NCBI GenBank assembly: GCA_963833655.1
Contig: CAWHYL010000004.1
Location: forward strand, 434,001-498,000
DNA: 64,000 bases
Source: 3-1-20CM-4-69-9 sp963833655
Lineage (GTDB): Bacteria; Actinomycetota; Thermoleophilia; Gaiellales; Gaiellaceae
Direction of reading: 5' to 3'
Shown here in pieces: positions 8,741-17,413 of the stretch (its first letter is position 1; the number at the start of each line of letters is the position of its first letter). The position numbers were made by a program, and so were the translations under genes. The notes under the pieces were generated by a model. The model searched no databases. It worked only from the letters and a program-made list of their open reading frames with translations, and was not told where the DNA came from.

Positions 8741-9627
8741 GCCACGTTCTCCGGTGCTCGGCGAACGACGATGCGTTCCACGAGCGCTATCACCAGGTAG
8801 AAGACGATTCCCAGCATCGCGGCGACGACGTTCGTCGCCCACAACTGTGTCGGGTCGAGCCCGTAGTACTGGTTGAAGGTGAGGATCTTGCCGCCGAGCC
8901 CGTCTTGAATGCCCGACGGAAGCTCGCCGATGATCGCGCCCACGATGCTCGCGGTCGCGGAGATCTTGAGCGCCGCGAAGATGTACGGGAGAGCGGTCGG
9001 CAGCCGCAGCTTCAACAGCACGGCGCCGCGTCCTGCCGCGTACGAGCGCATCAGCTCGAGCGCGCGCCGGTCGGCCGACTGAAGACCACGCAGCGTGTTG
9101 ATCGCGACGGGGAAGAAGGTCAGGTATGCCGCAATCACGGCGACCGAGAACCACGCAGCGACGTGGAGCGTCCCGAGGTAGACGACGACGATGGGCGCGA
9201 CGGCGAGGATCGGCACCGTTTGCGAGGCGACGATGTACGGCAGGAAGCCCCGCGTCAGCAGGCGTGACTGCGCGAGCAGGACCCCGAGCAGGAAGCCGAC
9301 CGACGCGCCGAGCGCGAATCCGACCGCAGCCTCCTTGGCCGTGAACAGCGCGGCCTTCGCGAGCAGTGTCCCGAGCTTGTCGCCGCCGCCGGAGACGGAC
9401 GACGGGCTCTTGAACAGCGCGCCGAAGATGTCGGTGATGTGGGGCATCGTCGTGTCGTCGACGGCAAACGGCCACGTCCAGCCCTGGTTCATCCAGAGCC
9501 AGCGGTAGCCCTCCCAGAGGCCCCACAGCGCCAGCGGCACGGCGAGGAAGAGCAGCGCCCGGCCGAGCCACGAGAGCAGCCGGGAGCGCGGCCGCTCCGC
9601 CGGGCGTTCGACAGCGATCGCCGACAT
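8737..9627 (-). CDS. ABC transporter permease (NMT1/taurine-type importer)
   Basis: First gene of the importer operon: 296 residues from the ATG at 9627. A GTG at 9645 would add six residues but would crowd the divergent promoter. Six hydrophobic segments and an EAA-type loop (ELMRSYAAGRGAVLLKLRLPTALP) are visible. It is paralogous to the permease at 7128. The divergent carbamoyl hydrolase starts only 33 bases away, so the two transcription units share a very small control region. Confidence 0.9.
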   Translation of the reverse strand: MSAIAVERPAERPRSRLLSWLGRALLFLAVPLALWGLWEGYRWLWMNQGWTWPFAVDDTTMPHITDIFGALFKSPSSVSGGGDKLGTLLAKAALFTAKEAAVGFALGASVGFLLGVLLAQSRLLTRGFLPYIVASQTVPILAVAPIVVVYLGTLHVAAWFSVAVIAAYLTFFPVAINTLRGLQSADRRALELMRSYAAGRGAVLLKLRLPTALPYIFAALKISATASIVGAIIGELPSGIQDGLGGKILTFNQYYGLDPTQLWATNVVAAMLGIVFYLVIALVERIVVRRAPENVA

Positions 9628-9647
9628 CCGGCCGATGCTTACCACGT

Positions 9648-9653
9648 TAGAGT
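9648..9653 (+). promoter_or_regulatory. -10 element (TAGAGT), leaderless-type
   Basis: TAGAGT ends six bases before the GTG at 9660. There is no ribosome-binding sequence in between, so the hydrolase is probably translated from a leaderless mRNA. Confidence 0.5.
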
Positions 9654-9659
9654 CGCGCG

Positions 9660-10901
<1,242 letters not shown>

Positions 10902-11039
10902 GCCGGACCCGCGGGAAGCGGCGGCCCACCTCCGACGCATCCCGCTCACAAGAACGGGCGGTGAGGAGAGGGTCAGGCTCCCTCCACTCGCGGACCAAAC
11001 CTACTCCGACCCACCGGCCGTTTTGAACTCACCGCTCGT

Positions 11040-11483
11040 CTAGAAGATGCGCACGAGCGCAACGCCGGCGCCGACGAGCACCATGCCGGCAACGCGCCCG
11101 ACGCTGATGTGCCTCGGCTCGAAGCCGACCCAGCCGAACTCGTCGACGACGAGCCCAGCGAGCGCCTGGCCGGCGACGACGAGCGCCACGAGCTGGGCTG
11201 CGCCGAGCTTCGGCGCCGTCACGATCGACGCCGCGACGTAGAACGCTCCGAGGGCGCCGCCGATCCAGACCCACCACGGCGCGCCACCGAGCTTGGCCCC
11301 TGATGGAAGCGGCTTGAACACGAATGCGGCTGCGACGAGCAGCACGATCGTACCGACGAGGAACGACACGAACGCCGCCCGCACCGGGCTCCCGAGCCAG
11401 CCGCTGAGCTGGGCGTTGATCCCGGCCTGGAACGGCAGGGCGGCTCCCCCGGCGAACGCGAACAGCAGGTACAGCCAGGACAC
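11040..11483 (-). CDS. YdcZ/DUF606-type DMT small membrane transporter
   Basis: A 147-residue membrane protein with about five hydrophobic segments, opening FAGGAALPFQAGINAQLSGWLGSP, a pattern typical of the DMT_YdcZ family. Members are half-length DMT-superfamily proteins with poorly known substrates. The GTG at 11483 is the first start before the first membrane segment; the open frame further upstream is the shadow of the oxidoreductase gene. Divergent from the LLM oxidoreductase. Function in this locus is unknown; a small-molecule exporter is plausible. Confidence 0.75.
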   Translation of the reverse strand: MSWLYLLFAFAGGAALPFQAGINAQLSGWLGSPVRAAFVSFLVGTIVLLVAAAFVFKPLPSGAKLGGAPWWVWIGGALGAFYVAASIVTAPKLGAAQLVALVVAGQALAGLVVDEFGWVGFEPRHISVGRVAGMVLVGAGVALVRIF

Positions 11484-11506
11484 TGTGCGAGGCGATTTCG
11501 CGGCGA

Positions 11507-11512
11507 TATGCT
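11507..11512 (+). promoter_or_regulatory. Probable -10 element (TATGCT) of the LLM oxidoreductase gene
   Basis: TATGCT lies 31 bases upstream of the GTG at 11544, and a GGGGAGG ribosome site (11533-11539) stands between them. Unlike its neighbours, this gene therefore appears to have a short conventional leader. Confidence 0.4.
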
Positions 11513-11543
11513 CGTTCCCCTGCCAAGCGACCGGGGAGGCTTC

Positions 11544-12560
11544 GTGCTCAGCTTCGGGGTGACAGTCCTGCCGGACCCGCCGTACCAGCGGATGATCGAG
11601 CTGATGAAGCTCGCCGAGGACCACGGCTTCGAGTACGCGTGGACGTACGACTCGCACATCCTCTGGGAGGAGTCGTACGCGACGCTGCCGCTCGCCGCTG
11701 CGCAGACGAGCAAGATCAAGCTGGGGCACTTCGTCACGAACCCGGGCATCCGCGACCCGACGATCACCGCGAGCTGGTACGCGACGATGCAGGACATCTC
11801 CGACGGCCGGATGGTGATGGGCATCGGCCGCGGCGACTCGTCGCGCCGCGTCGTCGGCCTCCAGCCCGTGCGCGTCGCGGAGTTCGAGCGTCGCTGCGCG
11901 ATGATCAAGAACCTCATGAACGGCCGGGCCGTTCAGTGGAACGACAAGGAGCTCGAGCTCAAGTGGGTGCGGAGCGAGCTCCCGGAGATCCCGATGTGGA
12001 TCGCGGGGTACGGGCCGAAGGCGCTCGCCGTCGCCGGTCGCGTCGCCGACGGCGTCATCGTCCAGCTCGCCGATCCGGTGATCATCCAGTGGATCATGAG
12101 CACGGCTCGCCGCGCCGCCGAGGAGGCCGGGCGCGACCCGAGCGAGCTCAAGTGCATCGTGGGCGCGCCGAGCCACATCTCCGACGACATCGCCGATGCA
12201 CGCGAGCAGTCGCGCTGGTTCCCGGCGATGGTCTCGAACCACGTCATGGACCTGATCGAGCGCTACGGCGACGACTCCGAGATCCCGAAGGACCTGACGG
12301 AGTTCGTCAAGGCGCGGAAGTTCTACGACTACAGCGAGCACTCGCGCGTCGGCGCGAAGCACGGCGAGTTCGTGACGGACGAGATCGTCGACCGCTTCTG
12401 CGTCCTCGGCAACACCGAGCAGGCGACGGCGAAGCTGAAGGAGCTCGAGTCGGTCGGCGTCGACCAGTTCAACATCTACCTCATGACCAAGGGTCAGGAG
12501 GCTACGCTCAAGGCATACGGGGACGAGATCATTCCGCAGTTCGCGCGAGTTGCTGCGTAG
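11544..12560 (+). CDS. LLM-class (luciferase-like, probably F420-dependent) oxidoreductase
   Basis: A 338-residue TIM-barrel protein opening FGVTVLPDPPYQRMIELMKLAEDHGFEYAW-like, with GHFVTNPGIRDP, MGIGRGDSSRR and PMWIAGYGPKALAVAGRVADG segments, matching the 5,10-methylene-H4MPT reductase/F420 branch of the LLM superfamily. I chose the GTG at 11544 over the ATG at 11508 because GGGGAGG lies five bases ahead of it. F420 or FMN binding is family knowledge, not seen directly. It sits near a dihydropyrimidinase in a cluster that otherwise lacks a dihydropyrimidine dehydrogenase, so a redox step on the pyrimidine or hydantoin ring is an attractive but unproven role. Confidence 0.85.
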   Translation: MLSFGVTVLPDPPYQRMIELMKLAEDHGFEYAWTYDSHILWEESYATLPLAAAQTSKIKLGHFVTNPGIRDPTITASWYATMQDISDGRMVMGIGRGDSSRRVVGLQPVRVAEFERRCAMIKNLMNGRAVQWNDKELELKWVRSELPEIPMWIAGYGPKALAVAGRVADGVIVQLADPVIIQWIMSTARRAAEEAGRDPSELKCIVGAPSHISDDIADAREQSRWFPAMVSNHVMDLIERYGDDSEIPKDLTEFVKARKFYDYSEHSRVGAKHGEFVTDEIVDRFCVLGNTEQATAKLKELESVGVDQFNIYLMTKGQEATLKAYGDEIIPQFARVAA

Positions 12561-12577
12561 CGCTCCTTAGTGTCCTG

Positions 12578-12949
12578 ATGTTCGCCGGCTGCGGCGGCAG
12601 CAGCGGAGGTACGACGCAGCACGCCACCTCGCAGCCACGGCCCGAGTGCACTGGCGCGAAGGACGCCGCGAAGCGCGCGCACGCACGGGCGCAGCTGCAG
12701 GCGGATCTGGCGCGACTCCGTGTCGCGACCAAAACGGTGCACGGGTACACGCAGCAGGGCAACGGCCCGATCAACGCCGCGCTCGAGCGGTTCCTGCTCC
12801 ACGTCGCGCAGCCGACGTTGCCGGTCCACGAGCGCTCGCGGCTGATCGATCACGCGGCGGCGATCGTCGCGCCGCGGTGCTACCTCTGCTTCCAGGCGCT
12901 CGAGTCGGCCCGGCCGACGGGTGCGGCCGCCAAGCTTCCCTGCGATTAG
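12578..12949 (+). CDS. Small putative lipoprotein with an incomplete signal peptide
   Basis: A 123-residue reading from the only available start, ATG at 12578, giving MFAGCGG at the N-terminus. In the same frame the preceding codons (inside the end of the oxidoreductase gene) read SCCVALLSVLMFAGC, which looks like a complete lipoprotein signal with a lipobox, but no ATG, GTG or TTG precedes it. Either the gene uses a rare start, the signal was truncated by overlap with the upstream gene, or a frameshift is present. The mature part is helical and contains Cys pairs. No family recognised. Confidence 0.45.
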   Translation: MFAGCGGSSGGTTQHATSQPRPECTGAKDAAKRAHARAQLQADLARLRVATKTVHGYTQQGNGPINAALERFLLHVAQPTLPVHERSRLIDHAAAIVAPRCYLCFQALESARPTGAAAKLPCD

Positions 12950-12952
12950 GCT
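12947..12952 (+). promoter_or_regulatory. -10 element (TAGGCT), leaderless-type
   Basis: TAGGCT overlaps the stop of the small lipoprotein gene and ends six bases before the ATG at 12959. It indicates an independent leaderless transcript for the SDR gene. Confidence 0.5.
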
Positions 12953-12958
12953 CGGGGG

Positions 12959-13651
12959 ATGGAGACGCTCCTCGTCTTCGGCGCGCGAAATCTCGGCCGC
13001 GTGCTTGCAGGCCACCTCTCGGAGAAAGGCTGGCGGGTCGCGGCCGTCGCCCGCAGCGAGTCGACGATCGAGCAGCTGAAGGACGAAGTGCCCGAGGCTG
13101 TCGGGCTCATCGCAGACGCGTCGAACGCGGATGACGTCGAGCGCGTCTTCGAAGAGGTCGGCCACGTCGATCTCGTCGTCAGCGCGATCACGACGAATCC
13201 CAGCTTCGGCGGGCCTGTGCACGAGGCGCCGCCGGACGGCCTTGATGTGTATGACCGCGCGCTGCTGCCGGGGATCTTCAACATCCTCCGTGTCGGCGGG
13301 CGTGTCCTGGCCGGGCAGGAGGCGGGAACGCTCGTGCAGGTCACCGGCGGCTCGGCGCGCCGCGGCAATCCCGGCCGCGGAACGTGGGCGGCCGTGGCGT
13401 TCGCGACGCGTGCGCTCATCCAAGCGCAAGCTGGGGAGCTCCGCGACCAGGGTGTCCACGTCGCGCTGCTGATCGTCGACGCGATCATCGAGAGCGAAAA
13501 GACGGCCGGGTGGCTCGAGGACGAGCCCCCGGAGAGGTCAGCGTCGATGGAGGAGATCGCGCGCGCGATCGAGTACCTCCACGAGCAGAGCCCGCGCGCG
13601 TGGACGCACGAGCTGCAGCTGACGCCGGCGCTCGAGCGCTGGGTTCCCTAG
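12959..13651 (+). CDS. Short-chain dehydrogenase-like NAD(P)-binding protein
   Basis: A 230-residue Rossmann protein. The N-terminal VFGARNLGRVLA is a variant glycine-rich nucleotide loop, ADASNADDVERVF fits the adenine-pocket DxxD region, and SAITTNP resembles the NNAG segment. The usual YxxxK catalytic pair is not evident; the equivalent stretch reads GTWAAVAFATRALIQAQA, so it may be an atypical SDR or a nucleotide-binding sensor rather than an active dehydrogenase. It starts leaderlessly and is immediately followed by tRNA-Cys. Substrate unknown. Confidence 0.72.
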   Translation: METLLVFGARNLGRVLAGHLSEKGWRVAAVARSESTIEQLKDEVPEAVGLIADASNADDVERVFEEVGHVDLVVSAITTNPSFGGPVHEAPPDGLDVYDRALLPGIFNILRVGGRVLAGQEAGTLVQVTGGSARRGNPGRGTWAAVAFATRALIQAQAGELRDQGVHVALLIVDAIIESEKTAGWLEDEPPERSASMEEIARAIEYLHEQSPRAWTHELQLTPALERWVP

Positions 13652-13663
13652 CGAGGCCGCCGA

Positions 13664-13669
13664 TACGAT
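13664..13669 (+). promoter_or_regulatory. -10 element (TACGAT) of tRNA-Cys
   Basis: TACGAT ends ten bases before the first base of the mature tRNA, giving a short 5' leader for RNase P to remove. Confidence 0.5.
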
Positions 13670-13679
13670 GGCCGCGCGC

Positions 13680-13750
13680 GGCGCCGTGGCCGAGTGGCTA
13701 GGCAGAGGCCTGCAAAGCCTCGTACACCAGTTCGATTCTGGTCGGCGCCT
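13680..13750 (+). tRNA. tRNA-Cys (anticodon GCA)
   Basis: A 71-base cloverleaf. Acceptor arms GGCGCCG and CGGCGCC pair perfectly. The D arm GCC/GGC, anticodon arm GAGGC-CTGCAAA-GCCTC with GCA anticodon, variable GTAC, and T arm ACCAG-TTCGATT-CTGGT are all present. The discriminator is T, the identity base of tRNA-Cys. The 3' CCA is not encoded. Confidence 0.96.
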
Positions 13751-13765
13751 CTCGACAGTGCGCGG

Positions 13766-14176
13766 CTAGGCGCCGCACCTCCCGAGCCGCGACGCTCTCG
13801 GGTTGCAATAGGTCGTTCCCGTCAGTCGCTCGACGATGACGCCGCGCCGGAGCGTGAAGCGGCCGCGGTCGCCGACCCGCGGCGGCCGGTGTCCCGCCGT
13901 GAAGGCGCTCCGGTCGAACACGCGGACGCGAACGACCGTGGCCGTCGCGACAAGCGAGTCGCCGATCCGTCGCGGGCGGGAAAGTCGGGAGGTCAGCCGG
14001 ATCACGCGATCGCAGCAGCCGTCGCTGATCGACTCCTTCGCTGTCCCGGTCGGTCCGATCGTGAGGGTGCGGGTGTGGCCGTACCAGGTGCCGACGAAGG
14101 GCGCGAGGCTGGTGCGAGCGCTTCCGCCGGCGCCCGTCAACAGCAGTGCCGCTGCGATCGCAGCCGCGCGCGGCAT
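13766..14176 (-). CDS. Secreted hypothetical protein
   Basis: A 136-residue protein from the ATG at 14176: an Ala/Leu-rich signal peptide (MPRAAAIAAALLLTGAGGSA) followed by a mature domain with FVGTWYGHTRTLTI, two Cys residues in DGCCDR and another in TTYCNPR. The beta-rich, lipocalin-like opening (GTWYGH) is suggestive only. It begins two bases after the stop of the YihY-family gene, so the two are probably one transcript. No family recognised. Confidence 0.65.
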   Translation of the reverse strand: MPRAAAIAAALLLTGAGGSARTSLAPFVGTWYGHTRTLTIGPTGTAKESISDGCCDRVIRLTSRLSRPRRIGDSLVATATVVRVRVFDRSAFTAGHRPPRVGDRGRFTLRRGVIVERLTGTTYCNPRASRLGRCGA

Positions 14177-14178
14177 CG

Positions 14179-14940
14179 CTAGCCCGCCCGCGCAGCCCGC
14201 CGCTGCGAGAGCGCCGGCGCGAGTGCCGCGGCCCAGACGATCAGGCCCGAGCTGAACAGGATCCAGAAGTAGAGCGCGAGCACGATGCCGAACCCCCCGT
14301 AGTCGCGCGCGTACAGGTCGACCCACGGCTCCATCACGTAGCTCGAGACGATCATCAGGAGGACGAGTCCCACGGCGGTCAGGGCGGCCCCGGGCAGCAG
14401 GTCACGGCGCGAGACGCCGCCGTGCAACAACAGCCAGGGCGTCCACGTGAAGAACAGCACCAGCAGCGCCACCCAGCCGACGGCGAGCACCTTCCCGACC
14501 CACGACGGGCTGTCCTTCAGCTCCGTCAGCTGCACGAGCAGCAGCAGGATCAGGCCGTAGACGGCGAGCAGGACGAAGGCGTAGAGCGCGTAGTCCGTCT
14601 GGTGAGCCGGTACCTCGACCCGCCAGGCGCGCGCATGCACCAGCTGCAGCACGCGGCCGAACCCGACCCCGAAGAACAGCGCGCCGGCGATCGCCAGCAG
14701 GGCGGAGCCGAGCTCGTGCGCGCGTCCCTCGACGAGGACGCTCCGCAAGAGCGCCGCCGTTTCCGTGGAGAGCCCGTAGTGGTGAGCGAGGTGTTTCGCG
14801 AGCGCGTTCGGATGTGCATCGAGGTACCCCTCGAGCACGAGGAGTGCCGGGATCACGGCGACGAGAACGTACAGCGAGAGCAGCGCCGACTGGAGTGGCC
14901 CGTCGACGGCGCGGTAACGCCGCCACGCGTCGATCGCCAC
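14179..14940 (-). CDS. YihY/BrkB-family inner membrane protein
   Basis: 253 residues with about six long hydrophobic segments; GFGIVLALYFWILFSSGLIVWAAA-type segments near the C-terminus are characteristic of the YihY (formerly RNase BN/virulence factor BrkB) family. The N-terminal AWRRYRAVDGPLQSALLSLYVLVAVIP matches the usual family opening. GTG at 14940 is the annotated start; an upstream start cannot be excluded. Members are integral inner membrane proteins of uncertain function. Confidence 0.85.
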   Translation of the reverse strand: MAIDAWRRYRAVDGPLQSALLSLYVLVAVIPALLVLEGYLDAHPNALAKHLAHHYGLSTETAALLRSVLVEGRAHELGSALLAIAGALFFGVGFGRVLQLVHARAWRVEVPAHQTDYALYAFVLLAVYGLILLLLVQLTELKDSPSWVGKVLAVGWVALLVLFFTWTPWLLLHGGVSRRDLLPGAALTAVGLVLLMIVSSYVMEPWVDLYARDYGGFGIVLALYFWILFSSGLIVWAAALAPALSQRRAARAG

Positions 14941-14999
14941 GCCCGTGGCCGATGCGGGATCTCGACTCCCGGCCCATTCGCGGGCGGCGGCGAGGCGCC

Positions 15000-16460
15000 T
15001 CAGTCGACGCCTCCGACATCGAGCACCACCGTCTTCAGGTCGGTCATGTCGAGCATCGTGTAGCGCCCGCCGATCCGGCCCCAGCCGCTCTGCGTCCCCG
15101 GCGCGCCGCCGAACGGCTCGTGCGCCTCCCAGTAGTCGGTCGAGTCGTTGACGACGACGTTGCCGACGCGAAGGTTGTCGAGGTACGCGAACGCGCGCTT
15201 GAGGCTCGACGTGTAGACGGCCGCCTGCAGCCCGAGGTGCGAGTCGTTCGCGACGGCGAGCGCTTCGTCGTCCGAGCGCACGCGGATCAGCGGGACGATC
15301 GGGCCGAACGTCTCCTCGCGGTTGATCAGCGTGTCGACGCCGACGCCCGTCACGACCGTCGGCTCGTAGTAGAGGTTCGTCGGGCGATCCGCGGCGCGCT
15401 TACCGCCGCGCACGAGCTCGGCGCCCTTCTCGAGCGCGTCTTCGAGATGCCTGTCCATCTTGCCGGCGGTCGGCTCGTTGTTCATCGGGCCCACGAGCGT
15501 CGACTCGTCGAAGGGATCGCCGAGTCGCCACTCGTCGGCTGCCTTTACGACCTCGTCGAGGAACGCGTCGTGCACGCGCTCGTGCACGAGCACGCGTTCT
15601 GTCGCGCAGCACACCTGACCGGCACAGAAGAACCCGCCGAAGACGGCGCCCTGTGCGGCACGAGGGAGGTCCGCGTCCTCGCACACGATCACCGGCCCGT
15701 TGCCGCTCGCCTCGATCAGCGACCGTTTCAGCCCTGCCGCCCGGACGATCTTGTCCGCCGTCGCATGCGACCCGACGAAGCCGATGCAGTCGATCCCCGG
15801 ATGCGTCACGAGCCGCGCACCGACCTCGCCGGCCCCGTACACGACGTTCACGACGCCGTCCGGCAGCCCGGCGTCCGCCATGATCTGGATGAAATTCGCC
15901 ATCGCGATCGGTGTCCACTCGGACGGCTTGATCACGATCGTGTTGCCGGCCGCGATGCCCGGTGCGATCAGCTCGACCGGGATGAGCGTCGGAAAATTCC
16001 ACGGCGTGATCGCGCCGTAGACGCCGTTCGGCTTCCGGAACGTGAGGATTCGCTTGTTGACGTCCTGCGACGGGACGACTGCCGTCTCCATCCGCTTCAC
16101 GTCCTCGGCGGCGATGCGGAAGTTCTCGGCCGTCTCGTCGATGTCGCCGAGCGCCTCTGCCGCGTACGGCTTGCCCTGCTCGAGCGAGAGCTCGCGCGCG
16201 AACTCCTCGCGCCGCTCGTCGATCAGGTCGGCGATCGCGTGACAGATCCTGGCGCGGTCCCATGCGGACAGCGCGGCCCACCGCGGCTGGGCCTCCCGAG
16301 CTGCGGCGACGGCGCGGTCGAGGTCCTTGGCGCTCGCGTCGGGCACCTCGGCGAGCGTCTCGCCTGTGACGGGAGACACGATCTGCCGAACGCTGTCCGA
16401 GGTCGAAGCGACCCAATCGCCGCCGACGAAGTTCTCGAGGGTGCGCACGGTGACTGCCAT
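15000..16460 (-). CDS. NAD(P)-dependent aldehyde dehydrogenase
   Basis: 486 residues, the normal length of the ALDH superfamily. Catalytic residues are all present: Asn155 (TPWNFP), Glu250 (LIEASGNGP) and Cys284 (GQVCC). Oxidises an aldehyde to its acid with NAD(P). The ATG at 16460 has AAGGAGC three bases upstream; a longer frame from 16508 lacks such a site. No neighbour defines the substrate. The VNDSTDYWEAHEPFGG segment is of the general benzaldehyde/semialdehyde dehydrogenase type. It could serve succinate semialdehyde produced by the GabT pathway at 44 kb, but that is a guess. Confidence 0.93.
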   Translation of the reverse strand: MAVTVRTLENFVGGDWVASTSDSVRQIVSPVTGETLAEVPDASAKDLDRAVAAAREAQPRWAALSAWDRARICHAIADLIDERREEFARELSLEQGKPYAAEALGDIDETAENFRIAAEDVKRMETAVVPSQDVNKRILTFRKPNGVYGAITPWNFPTLIPVELIAPGIAAGNTIVIKPSEWTPIAMANFIQIMADAGLPDGVVNVVYGAGEVGARLVTHPGIDCIGFVGSHATADKIVRAAGLKRSLIEASGNGPVIVCEDADLPRAAQGAVFGGFFCAGQVCCATERVLVHERVHDAFLDEVVKAADEWRLGDPFDESTLVGPMNNEPTAGKMDRHLEDALEKGAELVRGGKRAADRPTNLYYEPTVVTGVGVDTLINREETFGPIVPLIRVRSDDEALAVANDSHLGLQAAVYTSSLKRAFAYLDNLRVGNVVVNDSTDYWEAHEPFGGAPGTQSGWGRIGGRYTMLDMTDLKTVVLDVGGVD

Positions 16461-16525
16461 GAAGCTCCTTTCGTAACGAGGGCCACCCGCAAGTTTCGCT
16501 GAGCGCACGGGTCTGCTTCAACGAG

Positions 16526-16717
16526 GTGACCCCAATTCGCGAACACCACGAAGATGCCGTGCGCGAGGCGTTGCGGCAGGAACGCGAGGCCTGGAGCGAC
16601 CTCGAGCAGGCCGCTCGGCCGGCCGAGGCCGACGACGCGTGGCTGCGGTTGTGCCGCGAGCGGTGGCAGGCCGCGGCTCGCGCGCTCGTCAGGGAGCTTC
16701 GGGCCCTGAAGCGCTAG
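16526..16717 (+). CDS. Small helical hypothetical protein
   Basis: A 63-residue reading from GTG, rich in Arg, Glu and Ala, predicted largely helical. It is transcribed away from the aldehyde dehydrogenase with a 65-bp gap and is followed closely by another helical protein at 16750. No homologue recognised and no clear ribosome site, so it may be a chance ORF in high-GC DNA. Confidence 0.4.
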   Translation: MTPIREHHEDAVREALRQEREAWSDLEQAARPAEADDAWLRLCRERWQAAARALVRELRALKR

Positions 16718-16749
16718 GCGACATCCTTTAGGATCGCGCGGCCCCCCAG

Positions 16750-17100
16750 ATGGCTTCGCCGCTCGATTTCGCCCTGATCACACGGCTCCGCGAGGTGCTC
16801 GACGACCGGCCCGCGACGGAGGCCGAGCTCCGCACTCTCAGCGAGCAGGCCGAGGCCTGGGCACGGACCGTCAGCGGGCAGATCGAGTCCAGCGAGCGCC
16901 GCATCCACCGCCTCGAGCAGAACCCCGCCTCATCGCTGGCGCAGATCGCCGCCGAGCTGCGACGGGTCGAGCAGCTCCGCCCACAGCTGCACGAGGTGCG
17001 GCGGCTCCGGACCGACCTCGAAGCCCGCGCGCGGCAGGTCAGGACGGAGTGGCTGCTGTCGCAGGCGACGAGTCGACGCTCAGCCGGTCGCCAATCGTAA
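16750..17100 (+). CDS. Coiled-coil hypothetical protein
   Basis: 116 residues, strongly heptad-patterned from about residue 20 to 100 (for example EAELRTLSEQAEAWARTV). A TAGGAT element at 16729-16734 lies 15 bases before the ATG, giving a very short leader. Its last 62 bases overlap the convergent DUF192 gene on the other strand. No family recognised. Confidence 0.6.
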   Translation: MASPLDFALITRLREVLDDRPATEAELRTLSEQAEAWARTVSGQIESSERRIHRLEQNPASSLAQIAAELRRVEQLRPQLHEVRRLRTDLEARARQVRTEWLLSQATSRRSAGRQS

Positions 17101-17413
17101 GCCCGCGCCGCGCCGCTTCGCCCGCAGCGATCTCCAGCACCGACTTCGAGCCCCGTGCACCGGCCGCGCGCCACGGCTTCAGTTCGGCGGCGACCTTGAC
17201 GACGCGCAGGTCGCGGTCGAGGAACACCGCGTCGATTGCGAAACGCATGAACGCCATGTGGACGGACGAGGCCGGCTTCAAGAGGATCCCTTCGCCAGGC
17301 GGCAGCTCGCGCCGCCCGAGCAGCCCCTTCATGCGCGTGAGCGCCGTCTCCGCGAGGAGACAGCGCTCACACACGATCCTCCCGTCTTCGCGACGAAGCG
17401 CGACTGACTTCAA
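17039..17413 (-). CDS. DUF192 family protein
   Basis: 124 residues with the DUF192 signature: a TRMKGLLGRRELPPGEGILL segment, then VHMAFMRFAIDAVFLDRDLRVV and a C-terminal LEIAAGEAARRGLTIGDRL. Function of the family is not established; members are small beta-barrel proteins, often near exported proteins. Start TTG at 17413 lies immediately after the stop of the upstream secreted protein, so translation is probably coupled. A cysteine pair (CERC) near residue 15 is an added feature. Confidence 0.85.
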   Translation of the reverse strand: MKSVALRREDGRIVCERCLLAETALTRMKGLLGRRELPPGEGILLKPASSVHMAFMRFAIDAVFLDRDLRVVKVAAELKPWRAAGARGSKSVLEIAAGEAARRGLTIGDRLSVDSSPATAATPS

